Below are positions 18,292 through 26,516 of a DNA stretch of 64,000 bases, in pieces. The position numbers were made by a program, and so were the translations under genes. Source of the stretch: Pontibacter flavimaris (GTDB lineage: Bacteria > Bacteroidota > Bacteroidia > Cytophagales > Hymenobacteraceae); assembly GCF_001907195.1 (NCBI RefSeq), contig NZ_LVWA01000007.1, positions 1-64,000 of the forward strand, written 5' to 3'. The notes beneath the pieces are model-generated. The model was not told the DNA's origin and searched no databases. It saw only the letters and a list, made by a program, of their open reading frames with translations. The number at the start of each line of letters is the position of its first letter. Within the stretch, counting starts at the first letter, position 1.

Positions 18292-18825
18292 CTATGCCTT
18301 CAGGTAGCGCTCCCGGATAATTTTCTGGTGATGTACCTCATGCCCAAGTATGGTATAGCCCAGCGCACGCACACTCACTTCTTTCCCGCTGGCTACACCC
18401 ACCTGCTGCAAGGCCTCTTCATCAAAGCTCTTGAACAGCTCGATGGTGGACGTACGCAGCGAGGTGTACTCGGCAATGATGGAGTTAATATCGCGGGCGT
18501 CGGCTTTGGAGGTCTGGGCGTACAGGTTCTCGTCGAAGCTGTGCAGTTCGGTTTTGTCCTGGCGGGCAAAGCGCAGGGCACGGTAGGAGAAGATACGCTC
18601 GGCATCGATCAGGTGCACCATCATTTCCTTGATGCTCCACTTGCCTTCCGCGTAACGGTGCAAAAGCTGTTCCTCGGCCAGGCCCTGCACCAGGCCGGTA
18701 ATATACACGTAACTCGCCGTCAGCCCCTCGATCAGGTCCTCGGTGCGGGCCTGCTGCACGTAGCTGGCCATGTTGCTGCCGTACTCCTCCGGGGCAGGCG
18801 GCGTGATGATGTGTTGCGTTTGCAT
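18292..18825 (-). CDS. DinB-family (DinB_2) putative metal-binding protein
   Basis: A 177-residue four-helix-bundle protein of the DinB superfamily. The metal-ligand histidines sit in GKWSIKEMMVHLIDAERIF (first His, near residue 73) and LGHEVHHQKIIRERYL (the His pair near 163-168), the standard arrangement. Bacterial relatives include thiol-dependent transferases such as BstA/YfiT, but most members have no known activity. The N-terminus IITPPAPEEYGSNMASYVQQ is typical of the Bacteroidota subgroup. ATG at 18825, 76 bp upstream of the DASS transporter on the same strand. Confidence 0.87.
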   Translation of the reverse strand: MQTQHIITPPAPEEYGSNMASYVQQARTEDLIEGLTASYVYITGLVQGLAEEQLLHRYAEGKWSIKEMMVHLIDAERIFSYRALRFARQDKTELHSFDENLYAQTSKADARDINSIIAEYTSLRTSTIELFKSFDEEALQQVGVASGKEVSVRALGYTILGHEVHHQKIIRERYLKA

Positions 18826-18979
18826 AGTTTTACATCTGTTAAGTATAGATGCTACGCAAGGTACGAATTTATACTTTATGGTACTTGGGGTGAGGATGTT
18901 TCGGAGGATGGGTTCAGGCTCTCAGGACAGGCTGCTGCTAGCTGCCAGTTTTTTGATCCGGCCGGTCTGGAGGATCGTA

Positions 18980-19120
18980 CTTTATACTTTGGCTATACTT
19001 TTATACTTTATCTTCTTTCTGGCGCGGGCTTGCAGCCCGTGTCTTTTTATTCGTTGGGTTTTCAACCCGACTGGTTTGAAAAGCCATACTTTATACCTCA
19101 ACCATACTTTTATACTTCAC
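18980..19120. repeat. Hairpin cluster with TATACTT linkers, upstream of repeat copy B
   Basis: Small hairpins CGGGCTTGCAGCCCG (about 19026) and GTTGGGTTTTCAACCCGAC (about 19053), then GGTTTGAAAAGCC, separated by TATACTT-type sequence. The same order occurs at 53280-53345 with different stem sequences. The whole 18826-19588 gap contains no gene that I can support; long ORFs crossing it read through these repeats. Confidence 0.65.
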
Positions 19121-19347
19121 TAGCCGCCGCTTCCTTCCACTTGACACAAGCTATACTTGCTAGCTACCGTTCATCCTCCAGACTATACTTACCTATCGTT
19201 TCATTTTATACTTTGGTGCTCTCAAGCCCGAGAGGGCTCGTCCTTGGGCATCGCGCTGTGTTCCCTCCTGCGCCAGGGCGCTGCCGCTTGCGCGGCACCG
19301 GATCTCACAAGGCGCTCAACCCAAGGACTGGGATCAAGTTCGATAGC
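19121..19347 (+). repeat. Structured repeat family, copy B (complete)
   Basis: Reference copy. Predicted pairings: hairpin AGCCC (19225-19229)-GAGA-GGGCT (19234-19238); long-range helix TCCTTGGG (19241-19248) with CCCAAGGA (19320-19327); helix GCGCTGTG (19253-19260) with CACA-AG-GCGC (19306-19315); inner hairpin GCCGC-TTGC-GCGGC (19283-19296). The first 90 bp (TAGCCGCCGCTTCC...GACACAAGCTATACTTGCTAGC) are also shared by copies C, D and E. Confidence 0.85.
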
Positions 19348-19459
19348 TAAAGCTTTTGCCACTGGAAAAGAAAGCGTAAAGTTATTAGTACAGAAACTGT
19401 CCCCTCGAGGGGACTATAAGGGTGTAAAGCAGCTACAACGAAGTTTATACTTCAGCATC

Positions 19460-19585
19460 AGTAATCACAGGCTCCCCGCCTTAGACAAGGAGGGGCAGGG
19501 GTGGTTGGATTCGTTACCGCAAAGCTCCCTCCCCTGTTCTGGGGGTAGGGGCCCTCGAGGAAAGGGGAGGGTTGGGGTGGGATTA
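19460..19585. repeat. Hairpin modules after repeat copy B
   Basis: CTCCCCGCCTTAGACAAGGAG-type and CCTCCCCTGTTCTGGGGGTAGG-type hairpins, as after the other copies. They end a few bases before the 3' end of the M14 peptidase gene. Confidence 0.6.
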
Positions 19586-19588
19586 AAG

Positions 19589-22150
19589 CTACTGCCCCAC
19601 CACAAAAACAGCATTGCCAAACATCAGCTTTCCGCCCTGCCAGAAGCCCCGGAAAAGCGGGTTATCAGCCAGGTACACGATCTGGCCGCGGCCTAGTGGC
19701 TGTGTGCCAAGTATAAGGGCATCCTGCAGTTTCTCCTTTGCCCCCTGCCCTACATAGCCGGCGGCGTAGTTATTCTTCTTCAGCACGCCCACATTCCAGC
19801 CGTTCTCCAAAAACTGGAATGTATCCGCAGAACGGATGAGGGCGAAATAACTGTCGCCGTAGCCAAAGGCCAACGGATGCGTTTTGTCCAAGTCTATACG
19901 GTACACACTGCCCTGCACTTCGCTTTCCAGCGACTCGCGCTCGCGTCCGACATAGGTGCGCAGGTTCTCGTATGGATTTTTGTCATCACCTTTGCCCTTG
20001 CTTTCCGCTTTCTCTTCAGCTTCTTCGCCTTTCTTCTTGAGCTCAAAACCTTTCTTCCCGGCCAGGAAACCCGCGGCGCTCTCCAGGGCGATGAGTTTAC
20101 CGCCGCCGCGCACCCAGTCCTGCACCTTCTCCAGCGTTTTCTCGTCCAGCACCTTGGTATAAGTGCCTGTGGGTAGGATCAGCACATCGAACTCCTGCAG
20201 CGGTACCTGGCTAAAGTAAGAGGTGTTGAGCACCGTAACCGGGTAATTGATCTGCTGCTCAAAGAAATGCCATATCTCCCCAAAGCCGTAAGGTGAAGTC
20301 CCCTCACCAGAGAGCAGCGCCACTTTCGGCATTTTAAGGTAGCGCACGCTGCCCGAGCCAAAATCTGCGCCGGTGCTCACGAAACCGGTATTGGTGGCAG
20401 CAAGCTGCACGCCATGCTGCTGGGCCAGCTCGCGCACACGGGTGTCAAACGTGTCGCCCAGGCGCTCGTTGCCGGTGCGGGTAATGATGAGGGTGCCAGC
20501 CTCATACTTCTGCCCATCCATCTCAAACGGCAACTCGGCCATGCGAATTTTTATACTTTGCTGCATCAGCTGCGTAGCGAACTTCAGGTCCTGCACACTG
20601 CTCCAGCGGGCCAGGTAAGCGTAGGGTTTTTCGATGCTGATGGCGGCAGCGGCAGGCGCGGCAGGCGCCTTGGTGGTCATATCCACCTTACCCTTTACCG
20701 CGTAGGCCTGCACCCCGTAGGCGTAAGGCAGCGCCCAGGAGGTGATGTCGTAGGTCAGGGAGTCCTCCAGGGCGGACTTTGGTTCGAACAGCACCTTTAC
20801 CAGCACCGACTTCGGCTGGTACATGCTGATCACCACATCCTCAGGTGCCAGTTTTATACTTTCGGTTTTGCCGTTGAGGTAGTTGTAGCCTTTCACGGCG
20901 CCTTTATTGGCCGCATAACCGTACAGGATACCCTGCTGCTGCAGGTAGTCTGTCAGGGCTTTGAGGTTGCCGGCACTGTTGGCGCTGCTTTTTATCACAA
21001 AGGATTTATACTCGCCGCCGGGGTTGCGCAGGCTGTTGCTGTAGTATTTACGGAACTCCTGCTTCAGTTTATCGGCTTTCTCGGAGGTGGCCTTAATGGT
21101 AGCCTCGCTCGCCGCTACGTGGTGCGCTATTCTGTCCGTCAGCGTCAGCGTGTCTCCGTCTGCTTTCTTATAGGCTAACCCTGCGCGTCCCGAGCCACCC
21201 TGCTCATAGGTCATGCCGATGGCGCCGTTGTAGGTGGGCCAAGTGTCGCCGTAGCTGGGGTAAAACAGGTCGAAGCTCTCGCGGGTAAAGTATAACCAGT
21301 TGTTTTTGTCGAAGTACTGGCGGTTATACTCGCCGATAGTGTGCTGGAACTGGCGCTGCCATGGGGTTATACTTTCGTGGAAGGGCTTGGCGGCCGGCGA
21401 AAAGTAGTACGGCGACTCGGCCCCCATCTCATGAAAATCGGCGTGCACCTGCGGCAGCCAGCTGTTGTATACTTTTAGCCGCTGCTGCGACTCCACCTGC
21501 GTTTGCCAGGCCCAGTCGCGGTTCAGGTCGAAGTAGTAATGGTTGGGTCTGCCGCCCGGCCACGGCTCATAGTGCTCCCAGGCGTAAGGCGAGGCGTTGC
21601 CGCCCCGGTTGGAGGCCTGGTTATACCACTGCACATAGCGCTCGCGCCCGTCAGGGTTCACCACCGGGTCAAGTATCACCACGGTGTTCTGCAGCCACTG
21701 ACGGCTCTGGGCGTTCTCCGGGTTCACCAGATCATAGAGCACCTGCAGCACCGACTCCGAACTCACCGACTCGTTGCCGTGCACGTTGTAGCTGAGCCAG
21801 GCGATGGCCGGTTGGTCGCCCTGCACCTGTCCATTCTGCAGGCCAGCCTGGCGCAGGTTGTTTTCCCGGATCTGCTCCAGGCGCGGCAGGTTCTCGTCGG
21901 AAGCCACATAGGCCAGCACCAGCGGGCGGTTCTCGTAGGTGCGGCCATACTCCTCCACTTTGATGCGGTTCGGGGCCTGCGTGGCCAGGTAATGCACATA
22001 GTCCAGGACGCGGTTTTGGGTGGTGAACTGCTGGCCCAACTCGTAGCCCAGGAACTGCGCCGGCGACTGCAGTTGCTGCTGCGCCACGGCGGCCTGCATG
22101 CTTAGTAGCAGCAGCCACAGCGCGGCAAAACGCTTTAGCGTGTGTATCAT
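19589..22150 (-). CDS. Exported M14-family zinc carboxypeptidase, large
   Basis: An 853-residue secreted peptidase. I start at ATG 22150, giving the signal peptide MIHTLKRFAALWLLLLSMQAAVAQ; the open frame extends 25 codons further without a signal. The M14 domain fills roughly residues 25-370: zinc motif HGNES (in NVHGNESVSSES), VVNPDGRERYVQWYNQASNR (Arg of the substrate pocket), VHADFHEMG (third ligand region) and TYEQGGSGRAG (catalytic Glu region). The C-terminal half includes a segment resembling a class I glutamine amidotransferase-like fold (ALLSGEGTSPYGFGEIWHFFEQQINYPVTVL; FDVLILPTGTY). This two-part layout is common in Bacteroidota M14 proteins. It acts in the periplasm or outside. Confidence 0.9.
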   Translation of the reverse strand: MIHTLKRFAALWLLLLSMQAAVAQQQLQSPAQFLGYELGQQFTTQNRVLDYVHYLATQAPNRIKVEEYGRTYENRPLVLAYVASDENLPRLEQIRENNLRQAGLQNGQVQGDQPAIAWLSYNVHGNESVSSESVLQVLYDLVNPENAQSRQWLQNTVVILDPVVNPDGRERYVQWYNQASNRGGNASPYAWEHYEPWPGGRPNHYYFDLNRDWAWQTQVESQQRLKVYNSWLPQVHADFHEMGAESPYYFSPAAKPFHESITPWQRQFQHTIGEYNRQYFDKNNWLYFTRESFDLFYPSYGDTWPTYNGAIGMTYEQGGSGRAGLAYKKADGDTLTLTDRIAHHVAASEATIKATSEKADKLKQEFRKYYSNSLRNPGGEYKSFVIKSSANSAGNLKALTDYLQQQGILYGYAANKGAVKGYNYLNGKTESIKLAPEDVVISMYQPKSVLVKVLFEPKSALEDSLTYDITSWALPYAYGVQAYAVKGKVDMTTKAPAAPAAAAISIEKPYAYLARWSSVQDLKFATQLMQQSIKIRMAELPFEMDGQKYEAGTLIITRTGNERLGDTFDTRVRELAQQHGVQLAATNTGFVSTGADFGSGSVRYLKMPKVALLSGEGTSPYGFGEIWHFFEQQINYPVTVLNTSYFSQVPLQEFDVLILPTGTYTKVLDEKTLEKVQDWVRGGGKLIALESAAGFLAGKKGFELKKKGEEAEEKAESKGKGDDKNPYENLRTYVGRERESLESEVQGSVYRIDLDKTHPLAFGYGDSYFALIRSADTFQFLENGWNVGVLKKNNYAAGYVGQGAKEKLQDALILGTQPLGRGQIVYLADNPLFRGFWQGGKLMFGNAVFVVGQ

Positions 22151-22318
22151 AAAGTCTTTTGTGGGTGAAGTTTTGATGGAGTCTCTAATTTTACACAATC
22201 TGCGCAAAAACAGCGAATATGGCAAACAAGCTATTATTACGTAAGGCTTCGCTGCACGGGTATCGCTCCATAAAATTTAGATAAAATAAGGAAGGATGTT
22301 CAAACAATTGTAAAATTT

Positions 22319-22545
22319 TATACCTTTGTACCCGAAACCCTTTTTGGGTTTCTTACCGCCCTCCCCTACCGAAAACAAAAGCAGCTTATACTTATACATG
22401 GTGGCAGCCACCAATCGGTAGCACTCCCTGCTTCAGAAGTATACTTATTACCAATGGCCGGGGCCGCGGGCGAATTTTGGAAGAGAAACTAAACTAACTA
22501 AACTACACTCAGACCCGGTGCATTGCACCGGGTTTTGTTTTTCAG
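22319..22545 (+). ncRNA. Candidate small RNA gene, about 210 nt
   Basis: A promoter with TATACCTTTG at 22319-22328, with CAATTG about 13 bp upstream as a possible -33 element, is followed by about 190 bp without a plausible ORF and then a strong terminator (22513-22541). Predicted start of transcription is near 22334. Internal helices include GAAACCC/GGGTTTC near the 5' end, CGCCC/GGGCG closing the main part, TACCG/CGGTA, and GGTGGCAGCCACC. I cannot match it to 6S RNA, SRP RNA, tmRNA, RNase P RNA or a known riboswitch. An alternative is a leader of the DUF2459 gene with attenuation. Confidence 0.6.
22513..22541 (+). terminator. Terminator of candidate small RNA
   Basis: Stem ACCCGGTG / CACCGGGT with loop CATTG, followed by TTTGTTTTTC. 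It lies 46 bp before the DUF2459 start, so it ends the preceding unit or attenuates the gene. Confidence 0.88.
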
Positions 22546-22586
22546 GGCTGTTTATACTTTCGGAGCGTGACACGTATCTTACAGGT

Positions 22587-23285
22587 ATGCGTTACGTGCT
22601 CAGGAAAATAGCAGCGGCCATACTTTGGATACTGGCCTCAGTGGCAGGTGCAGCGGTGCTGTTTATGGCAGCGGCGTTTATACTTGGCAGCATCACCGTG
22701 AACAACGGATACGCGCAGCCGCAGCCGCCGGACGAGCACATCGAGATCTACGTCACCTCCAACGGCGTCCACACCGATATCATCGTGCCTGTTTCCACCC
22801 CCTACATCGACTGGCGCGATAAGCTGCCACTGCACCACTTCGGCCACGTAGACAGCACCTACCGCTACATCGGTTTCGGGTGGGGCGACCGCAAATTTTA
22901 CATGGAGACACCGGAATGGACTGACCTGACGCCGAAGGTGGCCATCACCGCAGCCCTCTGGCCCACCCGCACCGCCATGCACGTGGAGTACATCCGCGCC
23001 CGCCTGGTACCCACCAAACGGCAGCGCCCGCTGCGTATCACACCAGAACAGTACCGGCAGCTCATTGCCTATATCGACAAGTCTTTTGTGCAGCAGCAGG
23101 ATGGCCGCTACCTGCACATCAAAGGCTCGGGCTACTCGGGGAGGGATACGTTTTATGAGGCCAACGGGAAGTTCTACATCCTGAAGAACTGCAATAACTG
23201 GGTGAATTATGGTTTAAAAAGTATGGGCGTGAAAACGGCCGTGTGGGCACCGCTGCCTGTGTCTATAATGCGGCACCTGCGCTAA
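22587..23285 (+). CDS. TIGR02117/DUF2459 family protein
   Basis: A 232-residue protein with one N-terminal transmembrane helix (residues 8-33, AAAILWILASVAGAAVLFMAAAFIL) and an extracytoplasmic domain of the DUF2459 family, first noted near urease clusters. Diagnostic blocks: IEIYVTSNGVHTDIIVPV, YRYIGFGWGDRKFYMETPEW and the C-terminal YILKNCNNWVNYGLKSMGVKTAVWAPLP. His and Cys within these blocks (SNGVHTD; KNCNNW) suggest a papain-like NlpC/P60-related fold, but activity is unproven. I chose ATG 22587 rather than the upstream in-frame codon because translation from there would include the terminator region. Not linked here to urease genes. Confidence 0.85.
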   Translation: MRYVLRKIAAAILWILASVAGAAVLFMAAAFILGSITVNNGYAQPQPPDEHIEIYVTSNGVHTDIIVPVSTPYIDWRDKLPLHHFGHVDSTYRYIGFGWGDRKFYMETPEWTDLTPKVAITAALWPTRTAMHVEYIRARLVPTKRQRPLRITPEQYRQLIAYIDKSFVQQQDGRYLHIKGSGYSGRDTFYEANGKFYILKNCNNWVNYGLKSMGVKTAVWAPLPVSIMRHLR

Positions 23286-23342
23286 AAAGAAAAACCCCGG
23301 CATCTGCCAGGGCTCCTACTTAAATCACTAAACACTATATAC

Positions 23343-24056
23343 TTATTTCATGGGAATCTCCATCAGTAACAGTTCTGCATCGCCGGAGGAGTTGATCTGC
23401 ACCTTGTCCGTCCTGCTAATGCCCATGCCGTCGCGCCTACCCAGTTTCTCGCCGTCAATTTCCACCTCTCCGTCCAGCACGAACGCGTAGAGGCCGTTGC
23501 CAGGCTGGTGCAGTGCATACTGCTCCGAGAAACCGTTTCTGAGCGTGCCCAGCGTAAACCAGGCATCCTGGTTTATCCAAAGGGCTTCGCCATCCTTTTC
23601 AGGAGAAACCACGGTCTGCAGCTTGTTCACCCGGTCTTCCGGCTTAAAGCTTTTCTGACCGTAGCGCGGCTGTATGTCCCGCTCTTTAGGAAACACCCAG
23701 ATCTGCAAAAAGTTCACGGGCTCTGTTTTTGATCCGTTAAACTCCGAGTGCGTCAGTCCGCTGCCCGCCGACATGATCTGCACCTCGTTCGTTTGAATCA
23801 CCTCCTGCGTGCCGGTGCTGTCGCGGTGCGCCAACGAGCCCTTTAGCGGAATCGAGATGATTTCCATGTTGTCATGGGGGTGCGTGCCGAAGCCCATGCC
23901 CGGCGCCACCACGTCGTCGTTGAGTACGCGCAGCAGCCCGAAGCCCAGGCGCTCCGGGTCGTAATAGCTGGCAAAGCTGAAGGTATGATGCGAATCGAGC
24001 CAGCCGTGGTTGGCGTGGCCGCGCGTATTGGCCCGGTGGATTATTTTCTTGCTCAT
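23343..24056 (-). CDS. Pirin-family protein (YhhW type)
   Basis: A 237-residue bicupin. The N-terminal pirin cupin has the signature HTFSFASYYDPERLGFGLLRVLNDDVVAPG and the metal site GFGTHPHDNMEI (His, His, Glu), plus SAGSGLTHSEFN containing a further His ligand. The C-terminal cupin domain follows from about residue 150. YhhW-type pirins can show quercetin 2,3-dioxygenase activity in vitro; the physiological role is unknown. ATG at 24056. It sits 28 bp downstream of a nitroreductase gene on the same strand, a common pairing in redox or stress operons. Confidence 0.92.
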   Translation of the reverse strand: MSKKIIHRANTRGHANHGWLDSHHTFSFASYYDPERLGFGLLRVLNDDVVAPGMGFGTHPHDNMEIISIPLKGSLAHRDSTGTQEVIQTNEVQIMSAGSGLTHSEFNGSKTEPVNFLQIWVFPKERDIQPRYGQKSFKPEDRVNKLQTVVSPEKDGEALWINQDAWFTLGTLRNGFSEQYALHQPGNGLYAFVLDGEVEIDGEKLGRRDGMGISRTDKVQINSSGDAELLLMEIPMK

Positions 24057-24084
24057 GGCTTTATACTTGTACTTCTAAGGTAAC

Positions 24085-24669
24085 TTACTGCTGCTTCCAC
24101 TCCCCTTTAAAGGCCAGTTCGTTCAGTGGCTTGCGCTGGCGCGGTGCCAGCTCACGCGTTCTCAACGGCTCCGGCAGCGATTCCGGGTCGCCCACGTAAC
24201 CGACTGCGCCCATCGCCACCGCCTCAAATCCCTCGGGTATCCCCAGCGCCTGTTTCGCTTTAGCGGCATCAAAACCACCCATCATGTGCGCGTGCAAGCC
24301 CATGCCCGTAGCCTGCAGTAGCAGGTTGCCGGTGGCCAGGCCCACATCGTGCCACGCGTGCTTGTTGGGGCTGCCATCATAATCATAGCCGGTTTTAGCG
24401 ATGGACACGAAAAGCGCCCCCGCCTGCCTCGCCCAGCTGTTGCCCTCCAGCAGTATACTTCCCAGTTTCTCAAATGCTGCCTCATCCTCCCTGGTGGCAT
24501 AAATAAAGCGCCAGGGCTGCTCGTTCATGGCAGATGGTGCCCAGCGGGCGGCCTCAAACAGCGCCTCCATCTGCTCTCCGCTTACAGGCTCGTTGCTGAA
24601 TGCGCGTGGGCTCCAGCGGCTCTCTATCAAAGTATGGGTGGCGGTGCTTTTCTCTGTGGTTGTGGACAT
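24085..24669 (-). CDS. Nitroreductase family protein
   Basis: A 194-residue FMN-dependent nitroreductase-fold protein. FMN-binding features: IESRWSPRAFSNEPVS (Arg-Ser region near 17-20), FEAARWAPSAMNEQPWRF (near 44-61), HDVGLATGNLLLQATGMGLHAHMMGGFD (near 108-135) and AMGAVGYVGDPESLPEPLRTRE. Likely reduces nitro compounds or quinones with NAD(P)H in the cytoplasm. First gene of a two-gene unit with the pirin gene. Upstream, at 24722-24749, there is a symmetric sequence that could be an operator. Confidence 0.92.
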   Translation of the reverse strand: MSTTTEKSTATHTLIESRWSPRAFSNEPVSGEQMEALFEAARWAPSAMNEQPWRFIYATREDEAAFEKLGSILLEGNSWARQAGALFVSIAKTGYDYDGSPNKHAWHDVGLATGNLLLQATGMGLHAHMMGGFDAAKAKQALGIPEGFEAVAMGAVGYVGDPESLPEPLRTRELAPRQRKPLNELAFKGEWKQQ

Positions 24670-24721
24670 ATGGCTTATTTAAAGTATAAATCTGATTTTA
24701 TAGCTTGGTGCTACAAATTTA

Positions 24722-24749
24722 ATGTACATACATGTAATGTACAAACATT
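24722..24749. promoter_or_regulatory. Possible operator upstream of nitroreductase-pirin
   Basis: The sequence has three ATGTACA/ACATGTA half-sites in 28 bp, centred on ACATACATGTAATGT, which is nearly palindromic. It lies 53 bp upstream of the nitroreductase start. HxlR- and MarR-type regulators use similar sites, but no such regulator gene is in the window. Confidence 0.3.
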
Positions 24750-24878
24750 ATACCACTTTCTTCAGCTTTTTTACTTGTGCCTACTGTTACCTTAAATGAT
24801 AAAAGAAGCGGGAAGGGGAAGTATAAAGTATAAACCCGCAGCCGGGAAAGCCATACAGCAGCTCTGTTTCTTATTTTG

Positions 24879-24886
24879 TATCTTTG
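24879..24886 (+). promoter_or_regulatory. Probable -7 element of thiL
   Basis: TATCTTTG matches the Bacteroidota -7 consensus TAnnTTTG, 26 bp before the thiL ATG. A convincing -33 TTG is not visible at the right distance. Confidence 0.5.
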
Positions 24887-24911
24887 CATTTGCTAAAACA
24901 GATACAGAACT

Positions 24912-25937
24912 ATGAGCGACTATACTCCCTTAAGTGCCGTGGGCGAGTTTGGCCTGATCCGGAAGATAAACGAGAAAATTGAGCTGCGCAATGATTCTAC
25001 CATCAAAGGCATCGGCGACGATGCGGCTGTGCTGCAACCCAAGGAGAAGCAGGTGGTGGTAACGTCGGACATGCTGCTGGAAGGCGTGCACTTCGACCTG
25101 TCGTTTTGCCCGCTGAAGCACCTAGGCTATAAGGCCGTAGCCGTAAACGTATCCGACGTGGCCGCCATGAACGCCAGGCCCACCCAGATAACGGTGAACA
25201 TTGCCTTGGGTGCCCGCTTTACCGTGGAGGCCGTGGAAGAACTGTATGAAGGCATCCGCCTGGCCTGCGACAACTACAAAGTGGACCTGGTGGGCGGCGA
25301 CACCACTTCCTCCGCTGCCGGCCTGGTGATAAGTATAACTGCCCTCGGCGAGGCTGCCCCGGAGCAGATCGTGTACCGCAACGGCGCTAAAGTGAACGAC
25401 CTGGTATGCGTAACCGGCGACCTGGGCGCGGCTTACATGGGCCTCCAGATTTTGGAGCGCGAGAAGCAGGCGTTTCTGGCAAACCCCGAGATGCAGCCGG
25501 AACTGGAGAACAAGCAGTACATTGTGGGCCGCCAACTACGGCCGGAGGCGCGCATGGACGTGATCTACGACCTGAAGGAGCGCGGCATCCAGCCAACCGC
25601 CATGATCGACATTTCAGACGGGCTGGCCTCGGAGCTGTTCCATATCTGCAGCCAGTCGAAAGTGGGCGCCACGGTATTCAAAGACAACCTGCCCGCCGAC
25701 CCGCAGATGCTGCAAACGGCGCTGGAGTTCAACATCGACCCGCTGACCTGCATCATGAATGGCGGCGAGGACTACGAGCTGCTCTTCACGGTACCACTAT
25801 CCGCTTATGATGAGCTAAAAAATCACCCGGACATCACTATCATCGGCAAAATAACCGAGGAAAGCGAGGGCGTGAACCTGGCAACCAAGTCCGGCCAGGT
25901 GTTCCCGCTAAAGGCGCAGGGCTGGAGCCACTTTTAG
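24912..25937 (+). CDS. thiL: ThiL, thiamine-monophosphate kinase
   Basis: A 341-residue ThiL, which phosphorylates thiamine monophosphate to the active cofactor. Motifs in order: GEFGLIRKI near residue 12, IKGIGDDAAVL (Mg-ATP binding Asp pair) near 36, VTSDMLLEGVHFDLSFCPLKHLGYKAVAVNVSDVAAMNA (50-95), VGGDTT near 130, MIDISDGLASEL near 235 and MNGGEDYELLFTV near 285. All are standard for the PurM-like fold. Slightly longer than E. coli ThiL (325). Monocistronic, with its own promoter box and terminator; no other thiamine genes are adjacent. Confidence 0.96.
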   Translation: MSDYTPLSAVGEFGLIRKINEKIELRNDSTIKGIGDDAAVLQPKEKQVVVTSDMLLEGVHFDLSFCPLKHLGYKAVAVNVSDVAAMNARPTQITVNIALGARFTVEAVEELYEGIRLACDNYKVDLVGGDTTSSAAGLVISITALGEAAPEQIVYRNGAKVNDLVCVTGDLGAAYMGLQILEREKQAFLANPEMQPELENKQYIVGRQLRPEARMDVIYDLKERGIQPTAMIDISDGLASELFHICSQSKVGATVFKDNLPADPQMLQTALEFNIDPLTCIMNGGEDYELLFTVPLSAYDELKNHPDITIIGKITEESEGVNLATKSGQVFPLKAQGWSHF

Positions 25938-25941
25938 AGTT

Positions 25942-26053
25942 GGCGTATCACGACAACAAAACAGAAGAGGAGCACAAAACTGTGCTCCTCTTCTGTTTTT
26001 ACATCCACATTAACTTACTGTCGTGATTCTTGATACGAAATACGTGATACGCC
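25942..26053. repeat. Inverted GTATCACG-type repeats around the thiL terminator
   Basis: GGCGTATCACG (25942-25952) and its exact complement CGTGATACGCC (26043-26053) bracket the thiL terminator between convergent genes. The right side also has TCGTGATTCTTGATACG. The same vocabulary occurs at 4150-4190 and in the longer pair at 26434-26511. Confidence 0.7.
25958..26000 (+). terminator. Terminator of thiL
   Basis: Perfect stem ACAGAAGAGGAGCACA / TGTGCTCCTCTTCTGT with loop AAAC, then TTTT; also A-rich on the left, so it may work in both directions. Confidence 0.92.
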
Positions 26054-26054
26054 C

Positions 26055-26423
26055 TTAATCCTCCGGGAAAGGGATGAACACGAAGTTCTGGAACTCGCCA
26101 TCCACTACAAACAGGCAGCAAAACTCGTCGGGGTCTTTGTAGGCGGCTTTAAACTCCTCCACCTTCTCTTCTACCACCAGCTGGCGGTTCACGAAGTCTT
26201 CCAGGTACGAGGCGTTGATGTGCCAGTCCAGCGCCAGCTCTTCCTTGGCCAGGAACACAGAGCCCACCGGCACTTGCGTGCGGCTGAACACAAAAATCGG
26301 GTACTCTGAGATCTTACGCTTGCGCACCTGGTACGATGCCTCCTTCAGCGTCTCGGCCACCACCACAAAATCCTTTGAGATGGTGCCCAGGTACTTACCA
26401 TTCAGTTCCGGATCGTTTTCCAT
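26055..26423 (-). CDS. Conserved hypothetical protein, 122 residues
   Basis: Not recognised. I start at ATG 26423 (MENDPELNGKYLGTISKDF) because the open frame upstream only translates the inverted repeat at 26434. The protein is soluble and acidic, with alternating strand-like segments (DFVVVAETLKEASYQVRKR; YPIFVFSRTQVPVGSVFLA; EFCCLFVVDGEFQNFVFIPF), suggesting a small alpha/beta fold. It lies 93 bp downstream of rlmD on the same strand, separated by a perfect inverted repeat, and converges on thiL. Confidence 0.65.
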   Translation of the reverse strand: MENDPELNGKYLGTISKDFVVVAETLKEASYQVRKRKISEYPIFVFSRTQVPVGSVFLAKEELALDWHINASYLEDFVNRQLVVEEKVEEFKAAYKDPDEFCCLFVVDGEFQNFVFIPFPED

Positions 26424-26433
26424 ATTTATTTCG

Positions 26434-26511
26434 CGTATCTCGTAGCACGTATCAGATAGCAAGACTTTCGTATACTTTTGTCGTGATACTTGATACGTGC
26501 TACGAGATACG
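26434..26511. repeat. Perfect 21-bp inverted repeat with 36-nt spacer
   Basis: The left arm 26434-26454 (CGTATCTCGTAGCACG...) is exactly complementary to 26491-26511. It fills the space between rlmD and the next gene on the same strand. The spacer contains one TATACTT. Half-copies with similar sequence are at 4150 and 26021. Confidence 0.9.
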
Positions 26512-26516
26512 TTTAT

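Noticed and set aside
18265-19350. 361-codon ORF on the + strand
   Set aside because: It is antisense to the DinB-like gene and then reads through hairpin arrays and structured repeat B; other copies of the repeat are not open in the same frame.
22319-22545. Cobalamin or TPP riboswitch upstream of DUF2459
   Set aside because: The characteristic conserved boxes of these classes are not visible, and the terminator precedes the gene by only 46 bp with no anti-terminator evident.
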